Part shown: piece after piece, positions 54,231-63,329 of the stretch
Layout: every line of letters starts with the position of its first letter
Position numbering within the stretch: the stretch's first letter is position 1
Assembly: GCA_901457705.2 (NCBI GenBank)
Contig: LR590083.2
Coordinates: 3,658,597-3,722,596, forward strand
Direction of reading: 5' to 3'
From: Beijerinckiaceae bacterium RH AL1
GTDB taxonomy: Bacteria > Pseudomonadota > Alphaproteobacteria > Rhizobiales > Beijerinckiaceae
DNA length: 64,000 bases
Translations under genes and position numbers: made by a program
The notes under the pieces: model-generated
The model's input: only the letters and a program-made list of their open reading frames with translations
Told to the model about the DNA's origin: nothing
The model's database searches: none

Positions 54231-54605
54231 TCACTGCGGCGGCAGCTCCTGCAGGTCGAGGCGCCGGCCCTGCCGGTCAAACAGCTCGCCCTTGTGGACC
54301 GTGAGGCGGTCGCGGATGACGGCTTGCTGCAGGCTCGCCAGTCGCTGTCGCGCCGCGGCGTCAGGAAGCGGGCCGCCCGACGCGTCCTTGGCAGCGAAGA
54401 CGGCGACGCTGTGCCAGTCCATGCCGCTGCCACCGAGTAGCGTCGCCAGCTCGTCCCAGCTGAGCTTCGTGCCCATCACGTGCAGGTAGCTCGACGCGAT
54501 CGGCACGATGGTGTGCGGCGCCTCCTCGAACAGCACGAGGAACAGCGTGAAGGGACCTTCGCGGGTGAAGGTCTCGAGCAGCCAACGTTCAAAGGCGGTC
54601 GGCAT
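54231..54605 (-). CDS. Hypothetical protein downstream of selB
   Basis: The 124-residue product (131 from an upstream ATG at 54626) begins [20 protein letters not shown] and has a hydrophobic LFLVLFEEAPHTIVPIASSYL, then a charged C-terminus ending DLQELPPQ. I do not recognise it. It overlaps selB by 17 bases and shares its strand, so it is the last gene of the formate dehydrogenase/selenocysteine operon and may serve selenium metabolism. GGACAGG precedes ATG 54605. Length and composition suggest a cytoplasmic protein without membrane segments. Confidence 0.6.
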   Translation of the reverse strand: MPTAFERWLLETFTREGPFTLFLVLFEEAPHTIVPIASSYLHVMGTKLSWDELATLLGGSGMDWHSVAVFAAKDASGGPLPDAAARQRLASLQQAVIRDRLTVHKGELFDRQGRRLDLQELPPQ

Positions 54606-56549
54606 GGACCTGTCCGGGATCGACATCGGGCGCCACGATATCTCCGAAGACGAGCGTCGGCGACTTCACGACGCGACGCAGGTCGCCGGCGCGATGGGTG
54701 AGGCCGCGGCGGTCGAAATATTCGAGGATCAGGATCGCGACCTTGCGGCCGTTGTCGAGGCGGTCGCGAAACTGCGCCGCGGTAAACAGGCCGTCGTCCG
54801 CCAGCCCAGTCAGGTCCTGCGCGATCCCTGCCATTTCCAGGACGGTCTCCTGCGTGAAGAAATGATCCGGGGCGATCTCGACCAGCGCGCCTGAGCGCGC
54901 CAGAGCTTTGCAGGCGCGCCGCACCAGCGTTTCGTGGAAGCCGATGAGGGCGCCGATATCGCGCACGCGCGGCGGCCGGAAGCGGTCCTTCTCGATCAGC
55001 GGCATCATCAGGTCGGCGATGCGCCGGTCTTCGGCGCTAAGCTGCGCGACATGCGACGGCAGATGCAGCCAGTGGCCGCGCACCGCGAGCCGACCCTCGG
55101 CGAGGAGCCGCGCGCGCACGGCCGCGAACAAGGGCTTGGGCGGCACCGGCCCAAGGCTGCGCCTCAGCTGATCGCCGGCGAGACCGGGCAACTCGGGATG
55201 CGCGGCGTGATGCGCGGCGAGCTGCCCGAGGATCGCCTCGTCGACGTGCCGGCTGTGCGCCTTCGTCATCACGAACGCGCCGTCGCCTTCGATCGCGAGA
55301 TCAAGCCTGTCGGCAAGCGCCGCGGCTTGCTCTCGCGTCAGGCTGCGATCCGCGGCGAAGGCGGACAGATCCTCGACAAAGGGGGCGGCTTCGAGCAGGC
55401 GGCCCAGCGCTAGGTCGGCGGCGTCGATCTCCATCGCCACGAGCCGCTGCAGGCGCTCCGGGCTTCGGCGCTTGCGGAGGGGCGCGCGCGGATCGACGAC
55501 CTTGCCGCCGCCGATCGTGCGCTGGGCGCTCGCGTCGCGCAGGACGAAGCGATCGCCGTGTCGCAGAGGGAGCGGCGAGGAGAGCACGATCTGCGCGAAG
55601 CCGGTCGCGCCGGGTGGCAGCGTATCCCCCGACAGGATGGTCACGCGCGCCATCGCATCGCTCGCCCCGACGTGCAGATGCGCGGGGGCCCATTGGCCGA
55701 GCGCGCGACGCTCGCTCGCCAGCAGCCGGATCGTCGCATCGAAGCGCGTCGTCTGCACCGGCGCGGTCGCCGCGCAGACCCAGGCGCCGCGCGCGACGGC
55801 GTCCCTCGCGATGCCGGCAAGCGCGAGCGCGCACCGGTCGCCGGCGCGGCCTTCCTGGGCGGCTTGGTTCTGGACGTGAAGCGAACGGACGCGCGCACGA
55901 TCGCCGCCCGGCAACAAGGTCAGCTCGTCGTCGATACGCACCCGCCCGGAGAGCGCCGTGCCGGCCACCACCGTGCCGACGCCCTTCAGCGTGAAGGCGC
56001 GATCGACGGCGAGGCGAAACACGTGATCGGCAGAACGCGATCGCGTCTCGTGCGCGAAGTCCATCACACGCGCGCGCAGACGATCAATGCCCTCGCCTGT
56101 GCGGGCGGAAACGAACAGAGGCGGCTGCTTCGTGAAGGCACCGATGCCGAGGCCTCGCGCGATGTCGCGCGCGCGCGCTCCGCCCGGTCCGCCTCGGCGA
56201 GACGATCGCTCTTGGTCACGACCACCAGGCCGCGTTCGATCCCCACCAGGGCGAGGATCTCGAGGTGCTCGCGCGTCTGCGGCATCACCCCCTCGTCGGC
56301 GGCGACGACGAGCAGCGCGACGTCGATGCCGGCGGCGCCCGCGACCATGGTCCGCACGAGGCTTTCGTGGCCCGGCACGTCGACGAAGCCGATCGGCTCC
56401 TCGTCCGGCCCCGGCACATAGGCGAACCCGAGGTCGATCGTGATGCCGCGCGCCTTCTCCTCCTTCAGGCGATCCGTGTCGACGCCGGTCAGCGCGCGGA
56501 CGAGTGCGGTCTTGCCGTGGTCGACGTGGCCCGCCGTCCCGACGATCAT
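54589..56549 (-). CDS. selB: Selenocysteine-specific elongation factor SelB (apparent one-base frameshift)
   Basis: SelB carries Sec-tRNA to UGA codons next to a SECIS hairpin. The GTPase part is clear: [19 protein letters not shown] (P-loop), [11 protein letters not shown] (switch I), [12 protein letters not shown], and VVVTKSDRL (NKxD). After that the frame breaks in a (GC)6 run at 56167–56178; continuing one base over gives [27 protein letters not shown], then the EF domains ([19 protein letters not shown]) and the winged-helix SECIS-binding tail ([19 protein letters not shown]). Dropping one GC, or adding one base, would yield about 652 residues. Because the operon needs SelB to make FdnG, an assembly error is more likely than loss. 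ATGA overlap with the gene upstream. Confidence 0.9.
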
Positions 56550-57328
56550 GCTTTTGCCGCCGCCGCCTCGCCGACTTGCTGCTCGATCGCGTGGATCGTC
56601 TGCTCCGGCAGTCGCGAACGGACGCTCGGCAGGAAGCGCGCGGCGAGCAGGCTGCCGCGCCGCGTCGCCAAGGTGAGGTAGCGGAACGCCTCGTCCTGGC
56701 TCGCGGCGACGCCCTGGCCGAGATGGTAGGCGGCGCCGAGCAGCGCGGCGCCATCGCCATCGCCCGCCGCCGTGGCCCGGTGCCACCAAGCGACGGCGGA
56801 TGGCGCATCGCGCTCGCAGCCCATCGCGTTGTAGAGGATCGTGCCGAGCCGCGTCGCCGCGCCGGCATATCCCTTGGCCGCCGCGGCCTCGGCCCAGCGG
56901 CGCGCCTCGACCGGCTCCTGCTCGAGCATTTCGCCGTCGAGCAGCATCCAGCTCAGCATGTCCTGCGCCTCGCCGTCGTCCCGCTCGGCGGCGGCGCGAA
57001 ACCAACGGGCCGCCGCCGCATAGTCGCGCTCGACGCCGCGTCCCTCGAAATACAGGCTGCCGAGGTTGCGCTGGCCGAGCGGATCGCCGGCTTCGGCGGC
57101 GAGGGTCAGCCAGCGCACGGCGAGCGCGGGATCGGCGGCGACGCCGTGCCCGTGGGCGAAGCAGCCGCCGACGTTGTTCTGCGCCCGGGCGAGGCCGGCC
57201 TGCGCGAGCGGGCCCCAGATCGCCAGCGCGCCCGCGTAGTCACCCGCCTCGGCGAGCACGCGCGCTCGCTCCATCGCGGCTGGCGTGTCGGCGGACCGTC
57301 GGAACAGGCGATCGAGCAGCGGCTTCAT
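56546..57328 (-). CDS. Sel1-like (SLR) tetratricopeptide repeat protein
   Basis: The 260-residue product consists of about five Sel1-like repeats from residue 40 to 230, for example [51 protein letters not shown] and [18 protein letters not shown]. There is no signal peptide or membrane segment, so it is probably cytoplasmic. Such repeats form superhelices for protein binding. The ATG at 57328 overlaps the fdhE stop, and its stop overlaps the selB start, so it is firmly inside the operon. A partner role in FDH assembly or Sec insertion is only suggested by position. Confidence 0.85.
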   Translation of the reverse strand: MKPLLDRLFRRSADTPAAMERARVLAEAGDYAGALAIWGPLAQAGLARAQNNVGGCFAHGHGVAADPALAVRWLTLAAEAGDPLGQRNLGSLYFEGRGVERDYAAAARWFRAAAERDDGEAQDMLSWMLLDGEMLEQEPVEARRWAEAAAAKGYAGAATRLGTILYNAMGCERDAPSAVAWWHRATAAGDGDGAALLGAAYHLGQGVAASQDEAFRYLTLATRRGSLLAARFLPSVRSRLPEQTIHAIEQQVGEAAAAKA

Positions 57329-58236
57329 CACGTCAGGATGAGAAATGGGTTGAGCCCGGTGCGCCGCCAGCCTTCCTCGCGCAGCAGCATGTCGAGGCCG
57401 TAGGACGCCACGTCGTCGACGATCGGATCGAGAGCGGCGTTCTTGGTCTGGTTGAGGTGCTTGGCATAGCCCTGGCAGCTCTCGCAGACCTCCGCCCCGA
57501 TGTCGCCGCTGCTGCCTTCGATATGGCGATAAGAGATGCCTTTCGTGGCGCCGCACGCCGTGCATTTGACGCGCACGTGGTTCCACATCGCGCAGCAGAC
57601 CGCGCAGGTGAGGTATCGGTTGCCCTGCGCCTCCGGCCAGATGACGATGGTGCTCGAGACCGGCTGGCCGCCGCAACACGGGCAGATCGTCTCGCCGAGG
57701 TTGCGCAGCCTGGAGGCGTCGAGACGCGCGGCGTGCTGCGCGTACCAGACCTGGAGCGCGGCGGCGACGAGCGCGCTCTCGCCGAGGCGCTCGATCTCGA
57801 ACAGGCCGTCGCCGACCGCCACCAGCATGCGGGCGCGCTCCGCAGGCTCGGAGGCGACGAGGGCCGCGACGATGGCGGCCGGCCTTGCGTCGAGCGGCGC
57901 CGCGGCGAGCTTGGCAAGCAGCGCGTCGAGGATCGTCAGCGCCCCCGGATCGGCGGCGAGATCGCGGGACAATGGCGGCATGCCGTGCGCGATCACGTCG
58001 TAGACGGTCGGGGCAAGCATCACGGGGGCCGCCGCGCCGGCGACCTCGCCCTGTGCAGTCGCCACATGCGACAGGAACGTCAGATAGGCGCCGATCTGAT
58101 GGTCGGTGGCGAGCGACGCGAAGCGGCGCGCACGATGGAAGAAGATGGTCGCCGGATCGGCAGGCCTGACATAGGGCGGCTCACCGCCGGATGACTGCCC
58201 CGTGAACGCCGGGTCGATACCGCCGATGGTCGCCAT
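57328..58236 (-). CDS. fdhE: Formate dehydrogenase accessory protein FdhE
   Basis: FdhE is needed for the maturation of respiratory formate dehydrogenases, probably in cluster handling. The 302-residue product has the helical N-terminal domain and then the rubredoxin-like cysteine pairs of the family: CPCCGG near residue 185, CAVCCAMW near 215, CTACGA near 228 and CESCQGYAKHL near 255. LNQTKNAALDPIVDDVASYGLDML is the typical C-terminal helix region. It starts 37 bases after fdnI and ends in an ATGA overlap with the Sel1-repeat gene. Confidence 0.94.
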   Translation of the reverse strand: MATIGGIDPAFTGQSSGGEPPYVRPADPATIFFHRARRFASLATDHQIGAYLTFLSHVATAQGEVAGAAAPVMLAPTVYDVIAHGMPPLSRDLAADPGALTILDALLAKLAAAPLDARPAAIVAALVASEPAERARMLVAVGDGLFEIERLGESALVAAALQVWYAQHAARLDASRLRNLGETICPCCGGQPVSSTIVIWPEAQGNRYLTCAVCCAMWNHVRVKCTACGATKGISYRHIEGSSGDIGAEVCESCQGYAKHLNQTKNAALDPIVDDVASYGLDMLLREEGWRRTGLNPFLILT

Positions 58237-58272
58237 TGTCTCGCAGGACGCGGCGCTGCGGCCGCGTCATCC

Positions 58273-58971
58273 CTATTCTGCCGGTCCGCGCGAAGGCTTC
58301 GCGTCGCTCGCCGCGATCTTGCGGAACCACTTGCGATGGTGCCGGTAGGCCCAACCGCCCGAAACCGTACCACGCATCATCGCGCGACCGGTCCCCTTGA
58401 TCCAGATGCCGGCGTAGATGTGGACGATGATGATGAGGATCGCGACCAGCGCCGCCAGCGAGTGCGCGGCCAGCGCATACCGCTTGGTGTCGGTGACCGT
58501 GTAGGTGCCGAAGTACTGATCCCAGATCACGAGACCGGTCACGAACATCACCGTGATCAGCGCCGACTGGCCCCAGAAGACGAGCTTTTGGCCTGCATTG
58601 TACTTGCCGAGCTCGGGCAGCCGGTCGTGGCGGTTGGTGACGACGTCCCCGATCCGCCGCGACCAGTTCCAATCGTCCCTGTTCGGGAGGTTGAGGCTGA
58701 AGAAGCGGACGAACAGGATGAGGAAGCTCGCAAACAGGAAGACGCCGAACCAGGGATGGATCGCGCGCGTGTTTTGGCCGCCGCCGAACAGGTTGGTCAG
58801 AAAGAACAGGCTCGGGTGGAACAGCGACAGGCCGCTCAACGTCAGCAGCGTGAACAGCGCCGCGGTGATCCAGTGGTTGATCCGCTGCGTGGCGTTGTAG
58901 CGATCGACGTAGACGACGTGCTCTTCCGGCACGTCGTGGATGTCGCGGTGCATGTCAGCGTCGGTCTTCAT
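58273..58971 (-). CDS. fdnI: Formate dehydrogenase gamma subunit (cytochrome b556)
   Basis: This is the membrane subunit of the Fdn/Fdo type respiratory formate dehydrogenase, passing electrons from the FeS subunit to quinone through two b haems. The 232-residue product has four membrane segments (about 32–50, 70–92, 140–158 and 165–188) and candidate haem ligands in QRINHWITA, RAIHPWFG and AAHSLAALVAILIIIVHIYAG. ATG 58971 overlaps the fdnH stop by one base. The C-terminal tail is basic and cytoplasmic. Confidence 0.93.
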   Translation of the reverse strand: MKTDADMHRDIHDVPEEHVVYVDRYNATQRINHWITAALFTLLTLSGLSLFHPSLFFLTNLFGGGQNTRAIHPWFGVFLFASFLILFVRFFSLNLPNRDDWNWSRRIGDVVTNRHDRLPELGKYNAGQKLVFWGQSALITVMFVTGLVIWDQYFGTYTVTDTKRYALAAHSLAALVAILIIIVHIYAGIWIKGTGRAMMRGTVSGGWAYRHHRKWFRKIAASDAKPSRGPAE

Positions 58972-59888
58972 CAGTGATCTCGCGGCGGCGGCTGCTTTCC
59001 GTGCGACAGATCGAAGGCGTCATCCTCGTCGTGCTTGGCCACCTCGTCCGGCCCGGCGGCGACGTAATGGAAGAAGCTGCCGACCGCGGCGAAGGCCAGG
59101 GTCGCCAAGCCCACGATCTTGAAGCTGCCCTTCCAGAGCTGGACGATCGGCGAGATCTTCGGGTTCTCCGGCAGGTTGGCGTAGAGCTTCGGCTTGTCGG
59201 CGTGATGCAGCACGTACATCACGTGCGTGCCGCCGACGCCCGGCGGATCGTAGAGCCCGGCATTCTCGAAGCCGCGGGACTTCAGGTCCGTGATGCGGGT
59301 GTTCGCCAGCGAGATCATGTCGGCCTTCGTGCCGAAGGTGATCGCCGCCGTCGGGCAGCTCTTCGCGCAGGCCGGCGCCTGGCCGACGGAGACGCGGTCG
59401 ACGCAGAGCGAGCACTTGTAGACCTTGTGGTCGACCTGGCTGATGCGCGGGATGTTGAAAGGGCAGCCCTTGATGCAATAGGTGCAGCCGATGCAGTTCT
59501 CGGAGATGAAGTCGACGATGCCGTTCTCGTACTGGACGATGGCGCCGGGCGACGGGCAGGCCTTCAGGCAGCCCGGATCCGAGCAATGCATGCAGCCGTC
59601 CTTGCGGATCAGCCACTCGAGATTGCCGTCCGGGTCCTCGTACTCGGTGAAGCGCATCAGCGTCCACACCGCCGGCGAAAGGTCCGACGGGTTGTCGTAG
59701 ACGCCGTGGTTGACCTGCACCGGCTGGCGCAGGTCGTTCCACTCCATGCAGGCGGCCTGGCAGGCCTTGCAGCCGATGCACTTCGAGACGTCGATGAGCT
59801 TCGCCACCTCGGTCACGTCGCGAACCGTCGGCGACACCTCGGTCGAGGCGGAGCGCCGGCGGATGTCGAGGGATTGATAATCGGCCAT
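58971..59888 (-). CDS. fdnH: Formate dehydrogenase beta subunit (four [4Fe-4S] clusters)
   Basis: The 305-residue product is the electron-transfer subunit. Four ferredoxin-type sites are visible: [11 protein letters not shown] near residue 37, [13 protein letters not shown] near 98, [12 protein letters not shown] near 135 and [21 protein letters not shown] near 160. A C-terminal membrane anchor ([18 protein letters not shown]) at about 255–275 fixes it to the periplasmic side of the inner membrane, as in E. coli FdnH. GGGAGGG lies upstream of ATG 59888, ten bases after fdnG. Confidence 0.95.
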   Translation of the reverse strand: MADYQSLDIRRRSASTEVSPTVRDVTEVAKLIDVSKCIGCKACQAACMEWNDLRQPVQVNHGVYDNPSDLSPAVWTLMRFTEYEDPDGNLEWLIRKDGCMHCSDPGCLKACPSPGAIVQYENGIVDFISENCIGCTYCIKGCPFNIPRISQVDHKVYKCSLCVDRVSVGQAPACAKSCPTAAITFGTKADMISLANTRITDLKSRGFENAGLYDPPGVGGTHVMYVLHHADKPKLYANLPENPKISPIVQLWKGSFKIVGLATLAFAAVGSFFHYVAAGPDEVAKHDEDDAFDLSHGKQPPPRDH

Positions 59889-59898
59889 CCGTCCCTCC

Positions 59899-62800
59899 CT
59901 AGCTCACGACCAGCGCGGGCGCGGTGGTCTTCTCGATGTTGACGAGAAACGCCTTGAACTCGGGCGTGTTCGTGTTTGCGTCGCCGACGAACGGCGTCAG
60001 CGTGTTGGCGCCGTAGCCCTCGACCGTCGAGCCGATGAAGCCCCAGTGGATCGGGACGCCGACCACATGGACCTGTTTGCCGTCACACAACAGCGGCTTG
60101 ATGCGCTTCGTCACCACGGCCTTCGCCTTGACCGAGCCGCGCTTCGACCACACGCGGACCCAGTCGCCCTTGGCGACGCCCTTCTCGGCGGCGAGCTGCT
60201 CGGAAATCTCAACGAAGAATTCCGGCTGCAGGATCGCGTTGATCTTGGCGTGCTTGGTCCAATAGTGGAAGTGCTCGGTGAGCCGATACGTCGTCGCCGC
60301 GTAGGGGAACTCGTTGGGATCGCCGAAGCGCTTCCAGTCGTCGGCGAAGACGCGGGAGGCCGGGTTGCCGCGGATCTTCGGCGCCAGGACGTTCTTGATC
60401 GGCGACTCGAACGGCTCGTAGTAGGCCGGGAACGGCCCGTCGCGCATCAGGGCCCGGCACCAGAGCCGCCCCTGGCCTTCCTCGGTTAGGATGAAGGGAC
60501 CGGCGCCTTTCTCCGGGGCGGACGTCGCCACGAAGTCCGGCACGTCGAAGCCCGTCCACTTCTTGCCGTTCCATTCGACGAGCTTGCGCTCCTCGTCCCA
60601 CGGCTTGCCGTTCACATCCGCCGAAGCGCGATTGTAGAGGATGCGGCGGTTGGCCGGCCAGGCGAACGCCCACTTCGGCGCGATGCCGGCGGCGGACGGG
60701 TCGGACGTGTCCCGCCGCGCCATGATGTTGCCCTGCTCGGTGTAGCAGCCGGTGTAGATCCAGCAGCCGCTCAGCGTCGAGCCGTCCGCCTGCAGCTGGC
60801 CGAAGTTGTCGAGCTGCTTGCCGGGCGCGATGACCTTGTTCGGGTCGACCGGGTCCTTGACGGGCGCGAGCGCGTAGCCGTTCAGCTCGCGCGCCACCTC
60901 GTCCGGCGTCGGGCTCTCCTGGTCCATGTAGGGCCAGTAGGTGTTGAGGATCGGGTCGGGGAACGCCCCGCCCTCCTTCTCGTACAGCCGCCGCATGCGG
61001 GTGAACACGCCGGCGAGGATGTCGATGTCGGACTTGGTCTCCCACGGCGGGTCCTGCGCCGGCACGTGCCATTGCAGCCAGCGCGAGGAGTTCGCCAGCG
61101 AGCCTTCGTCCTCGGCGAAGCAGGTGGTCGGAAGCTGGATCACCTCCGTCTGCACCTGCGCCGGGTCGATCTCGTTGAACTCGCCGTGGTTCTCCCAGAA
61201 CCGCGCGGTCTCCGTCTCCAGCGGGTCCATCGTGATGAGGAACTTCAGCTTCGACAGCGACGAGCGGACCTTGTTCTTGTCCGGGATCGACATCAGGGGG
61301 TTGAAGCCCTGGCAGATGTAGCCGGTCATCTTGCCCTGGCTCATCAGCTCGAAGGCTTTCAGCACGTCGTAGGACGTGTCGAGCTTCGGCAGCCAGTCGA
61401 AGGCGAAGTTGTTCTCAGGCGTCGCCTTGTCGCCGAACATCGCCTTCTGCAGCGAGGCATAGAACTTCGGATAGTTCTGCCAGTACGAGACCTGGTTCGG
61501 CCGCGTCGGCTTGAACTGCTTCGACTTCATGTAGAGCTCGAAGGTCGCTTCCTTCTCCAGGGGCAGCGACATGTAGCCCGGCATGGTGTTCGAGAGCAGG
61601 CCGAGGTCGGTCAGGCCCTGGATGTTGGAATGCCCGCGCAACGCGTTCATCCCGCCACCGCGCACGCCGATGTTGCCGAGCAGCAGCTGCACGAGGCACA
61701 TCGTGCGGATGTTCTGCGCGCCGTAGGAATGCTGCGTCCAGCCGAGCGCGTAGAGCGAGGTCATCGCCTTGTCGGGCGCCGACGTCGCCGCGATCATCTC
61801 GCAGATCTTGACGAACTTGTCCTGCGGCGAGCCGGTGATGCGCGACACCATTTCCGGCGTGTAGGCCTTCACGTGCTCCTTCAGCACGTTGATGACGCAA
61901 CGCGGGTCCTGCAGCGTCTCGTCGACCTTCGCGAAGCCGTCCTCGCCGATCTGGTAGTCCCAGGTCTTCTTGTCGTAGTCGCGCTTCTCCTCGTCGTAGC
62001 CGGAGAACAGCCCATCCGAGTAGGAGTAGCCCTCGCTGACGAGCATCGAGGCGTTGGTGAAGTGCTTTACGTACTCGTGCTGGATCTTGTCGTTGTCGAG
62101 CAGGTACTTGATCACGCCCGAGAGGAACGCGACGTCCGTGCCCTGACGGATCGGGCAATAGAAGTCGGCCACCGACGCCGAGCGCGTGAAGCGCGGGTCG
62201 ATCACGACGAGCTTGGCGCCGCGATGCGCCTTGGCCTCGATCACCCACTTGAAGCCGCAGGGATGCGCCTCGGCCGCATTGCCACCCATGATGACGATCA
62301 AGTCGGAGTTCTTGATGTCCATCCAGGTGTTGGTCATCGCGCCTCGACCGAACGAAGGAGCCAGACTGGCTACCGACGGTCCGTGTCAGACGCGGGCTTG
62401 GTTGTCCAAGACAAGCATGCCCATGTTGCGGGCCCACTTGTAAGTGATGTAGCCGGTCTCGTTGGTCGAGGCGGAGGCGGCCAGCATGCCGGTGCTGACC
62501 CAGCGGTTGACGGTCGTTCCGTTGGGCGCCTTCTGGATGAAGTTCTTGTCGCGGTCGTCCTTGAGCAGCCGCGCGATCCGGTCGAGTGCGTGATCCCAGG
62601 AGACCCGCTCGAGCTTGTCGGAGCCGGGCTTGCGAATCATCGGGTATTTCGTGCGCGTCTCGGCATGCACGAAGTCGAGCAGGCCGGCGCCCTTCGGGCA
62701 GAGCGTGCCGCGATTCACCGGATGGTCGGGATCGCCCTCGATGTGCAGCACCGACGCCTTGGCGTTCTTCGAGTGGTCGCCGAGGCTGTAGACGAGGATG

Positions 62801-62982
62801 CCGCAGGCCACCGAGCAGTACGGGCAAGTGTTGCGCGTCTCGGTCGTGCGGGAGAGCTTGAAGGGGCGCACCGAGGCGGCGAGCGCCTCCTCCGATCCGG
62901 CGAAGCCGAAGGCCCCAAGCGTCGTGACGGCAACGCCGGCGGCCGCGCCGCCGAGGAAGCCGCGTCTCGAGATAACGTTCAT
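59899..62982 (-). CDS. fdnG: Selenocysteine-containing formate dehydrogenase alpha subunit (Fdn/Fdo type)
   Basis: FdnG oxidises formate to CO2 in the periplasm at a molybdenum (or tungsten) bis-pterin guanine dinucleotide centre. The 1,027-residue product needs an in-frame UGA at 62388–62386 read as selenocysteine 199 (LDNQARV[13 protein letters not shown]), the position of the catalytic Sec of E. coli FdnG. The N-terminus has a twin-arginine signal (ISRRGFLGG), then the [4Fe-4S] site [10 protein letters not shown] with a fourth Cys in [10 protein letters not shown] 62982 with CTGGGAT upstream is preferred to 62988. It heads the operon fdnGHI–fdhE–Sel1–selB and diverges from tRNA-Sec and selA. 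Confidence 0.95.
62357..62388 (-). promoter_or_regulatory. UGA selenocysteine codon and bacterial SECIS hairpin in fdnG
   Basis: Directly after the UGA (62388–62386), eleven bases lead to a stem-loop at 62374–62357: GG, a bulged U, AGCCA, a three-base loop GUC, then UGGCUCC. The bulged U and GU-containing apical loop match the E. coli fdhF/fdnG SECIS that SelB binds. The distance from UGA is as required. Confidence 0.9.
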
Positions 62983-63213
62983 GGGCATATCCCAGATGCA
63001 AACCCGACTGCGTCGATAGTGCACGAACCGCCCGGTATAAAAAGGTAAAAAACAGCAAGTGCGGCGCAAAATCGCATCGGCGACTGCCGTTGATTTCAGC
63101 TCCGGGAGACGCCGCATCCCAAGCGCTGTTCCCATGCAGATACAGCGTGTCCGATCGTGACCCTCAGAGAGGGTTGCGGAGGTGGGCCCGCTGGGGTTTG
63201 CTACGTGGCTCGA

Positions 63214-63310
63214 GGAGGAGATGCGTTCCCCGGTGGGGCGTCCGGACTTCAAATCCGGGAGGGGCCGCACGGCGGCCTTTGGTGGGTTCGACTCCCACTC
63301 TCTTCCGCCA
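63214..63310 (+). tRNA. selC: tRNA-Sec (UCA anticodon)
   Basis: A 97-base tRNA with an eight-base-pair acceptor stem (GGAGGAGA with TCTCTTCC, one G–U pair), an anticodon loop ACTTCAAAT with UCA, a long variable arm (GGGGCCGC...GCGGCC region), a TTCGA T-loop and a genomically encoded CCA. Long acceptor stem, long variable arm and UCA anticodon are diagnostic. SelA starts 19 bases downstream on the same strand, and the fdnG operon lies upstream in the opposite direction. Confidence 0.97.
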
Positions 63311-63329
63311 CAGCCTGCTTCGGTGCCCG

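Noticed and set aside
59899-62337. Separate 812-residue formate dehydrogenase starting at an internal ATG
   Set aside because: The upstream frame encodes the Tat signal and FeS domain, and the UGA with SECIS joins the two into one selenoprotein.
61066-63048. Plus-strand frame of 660 codons opposite fdnG
   Set aside because: Antisense mirror of the fdnG coding sequence without motifs.
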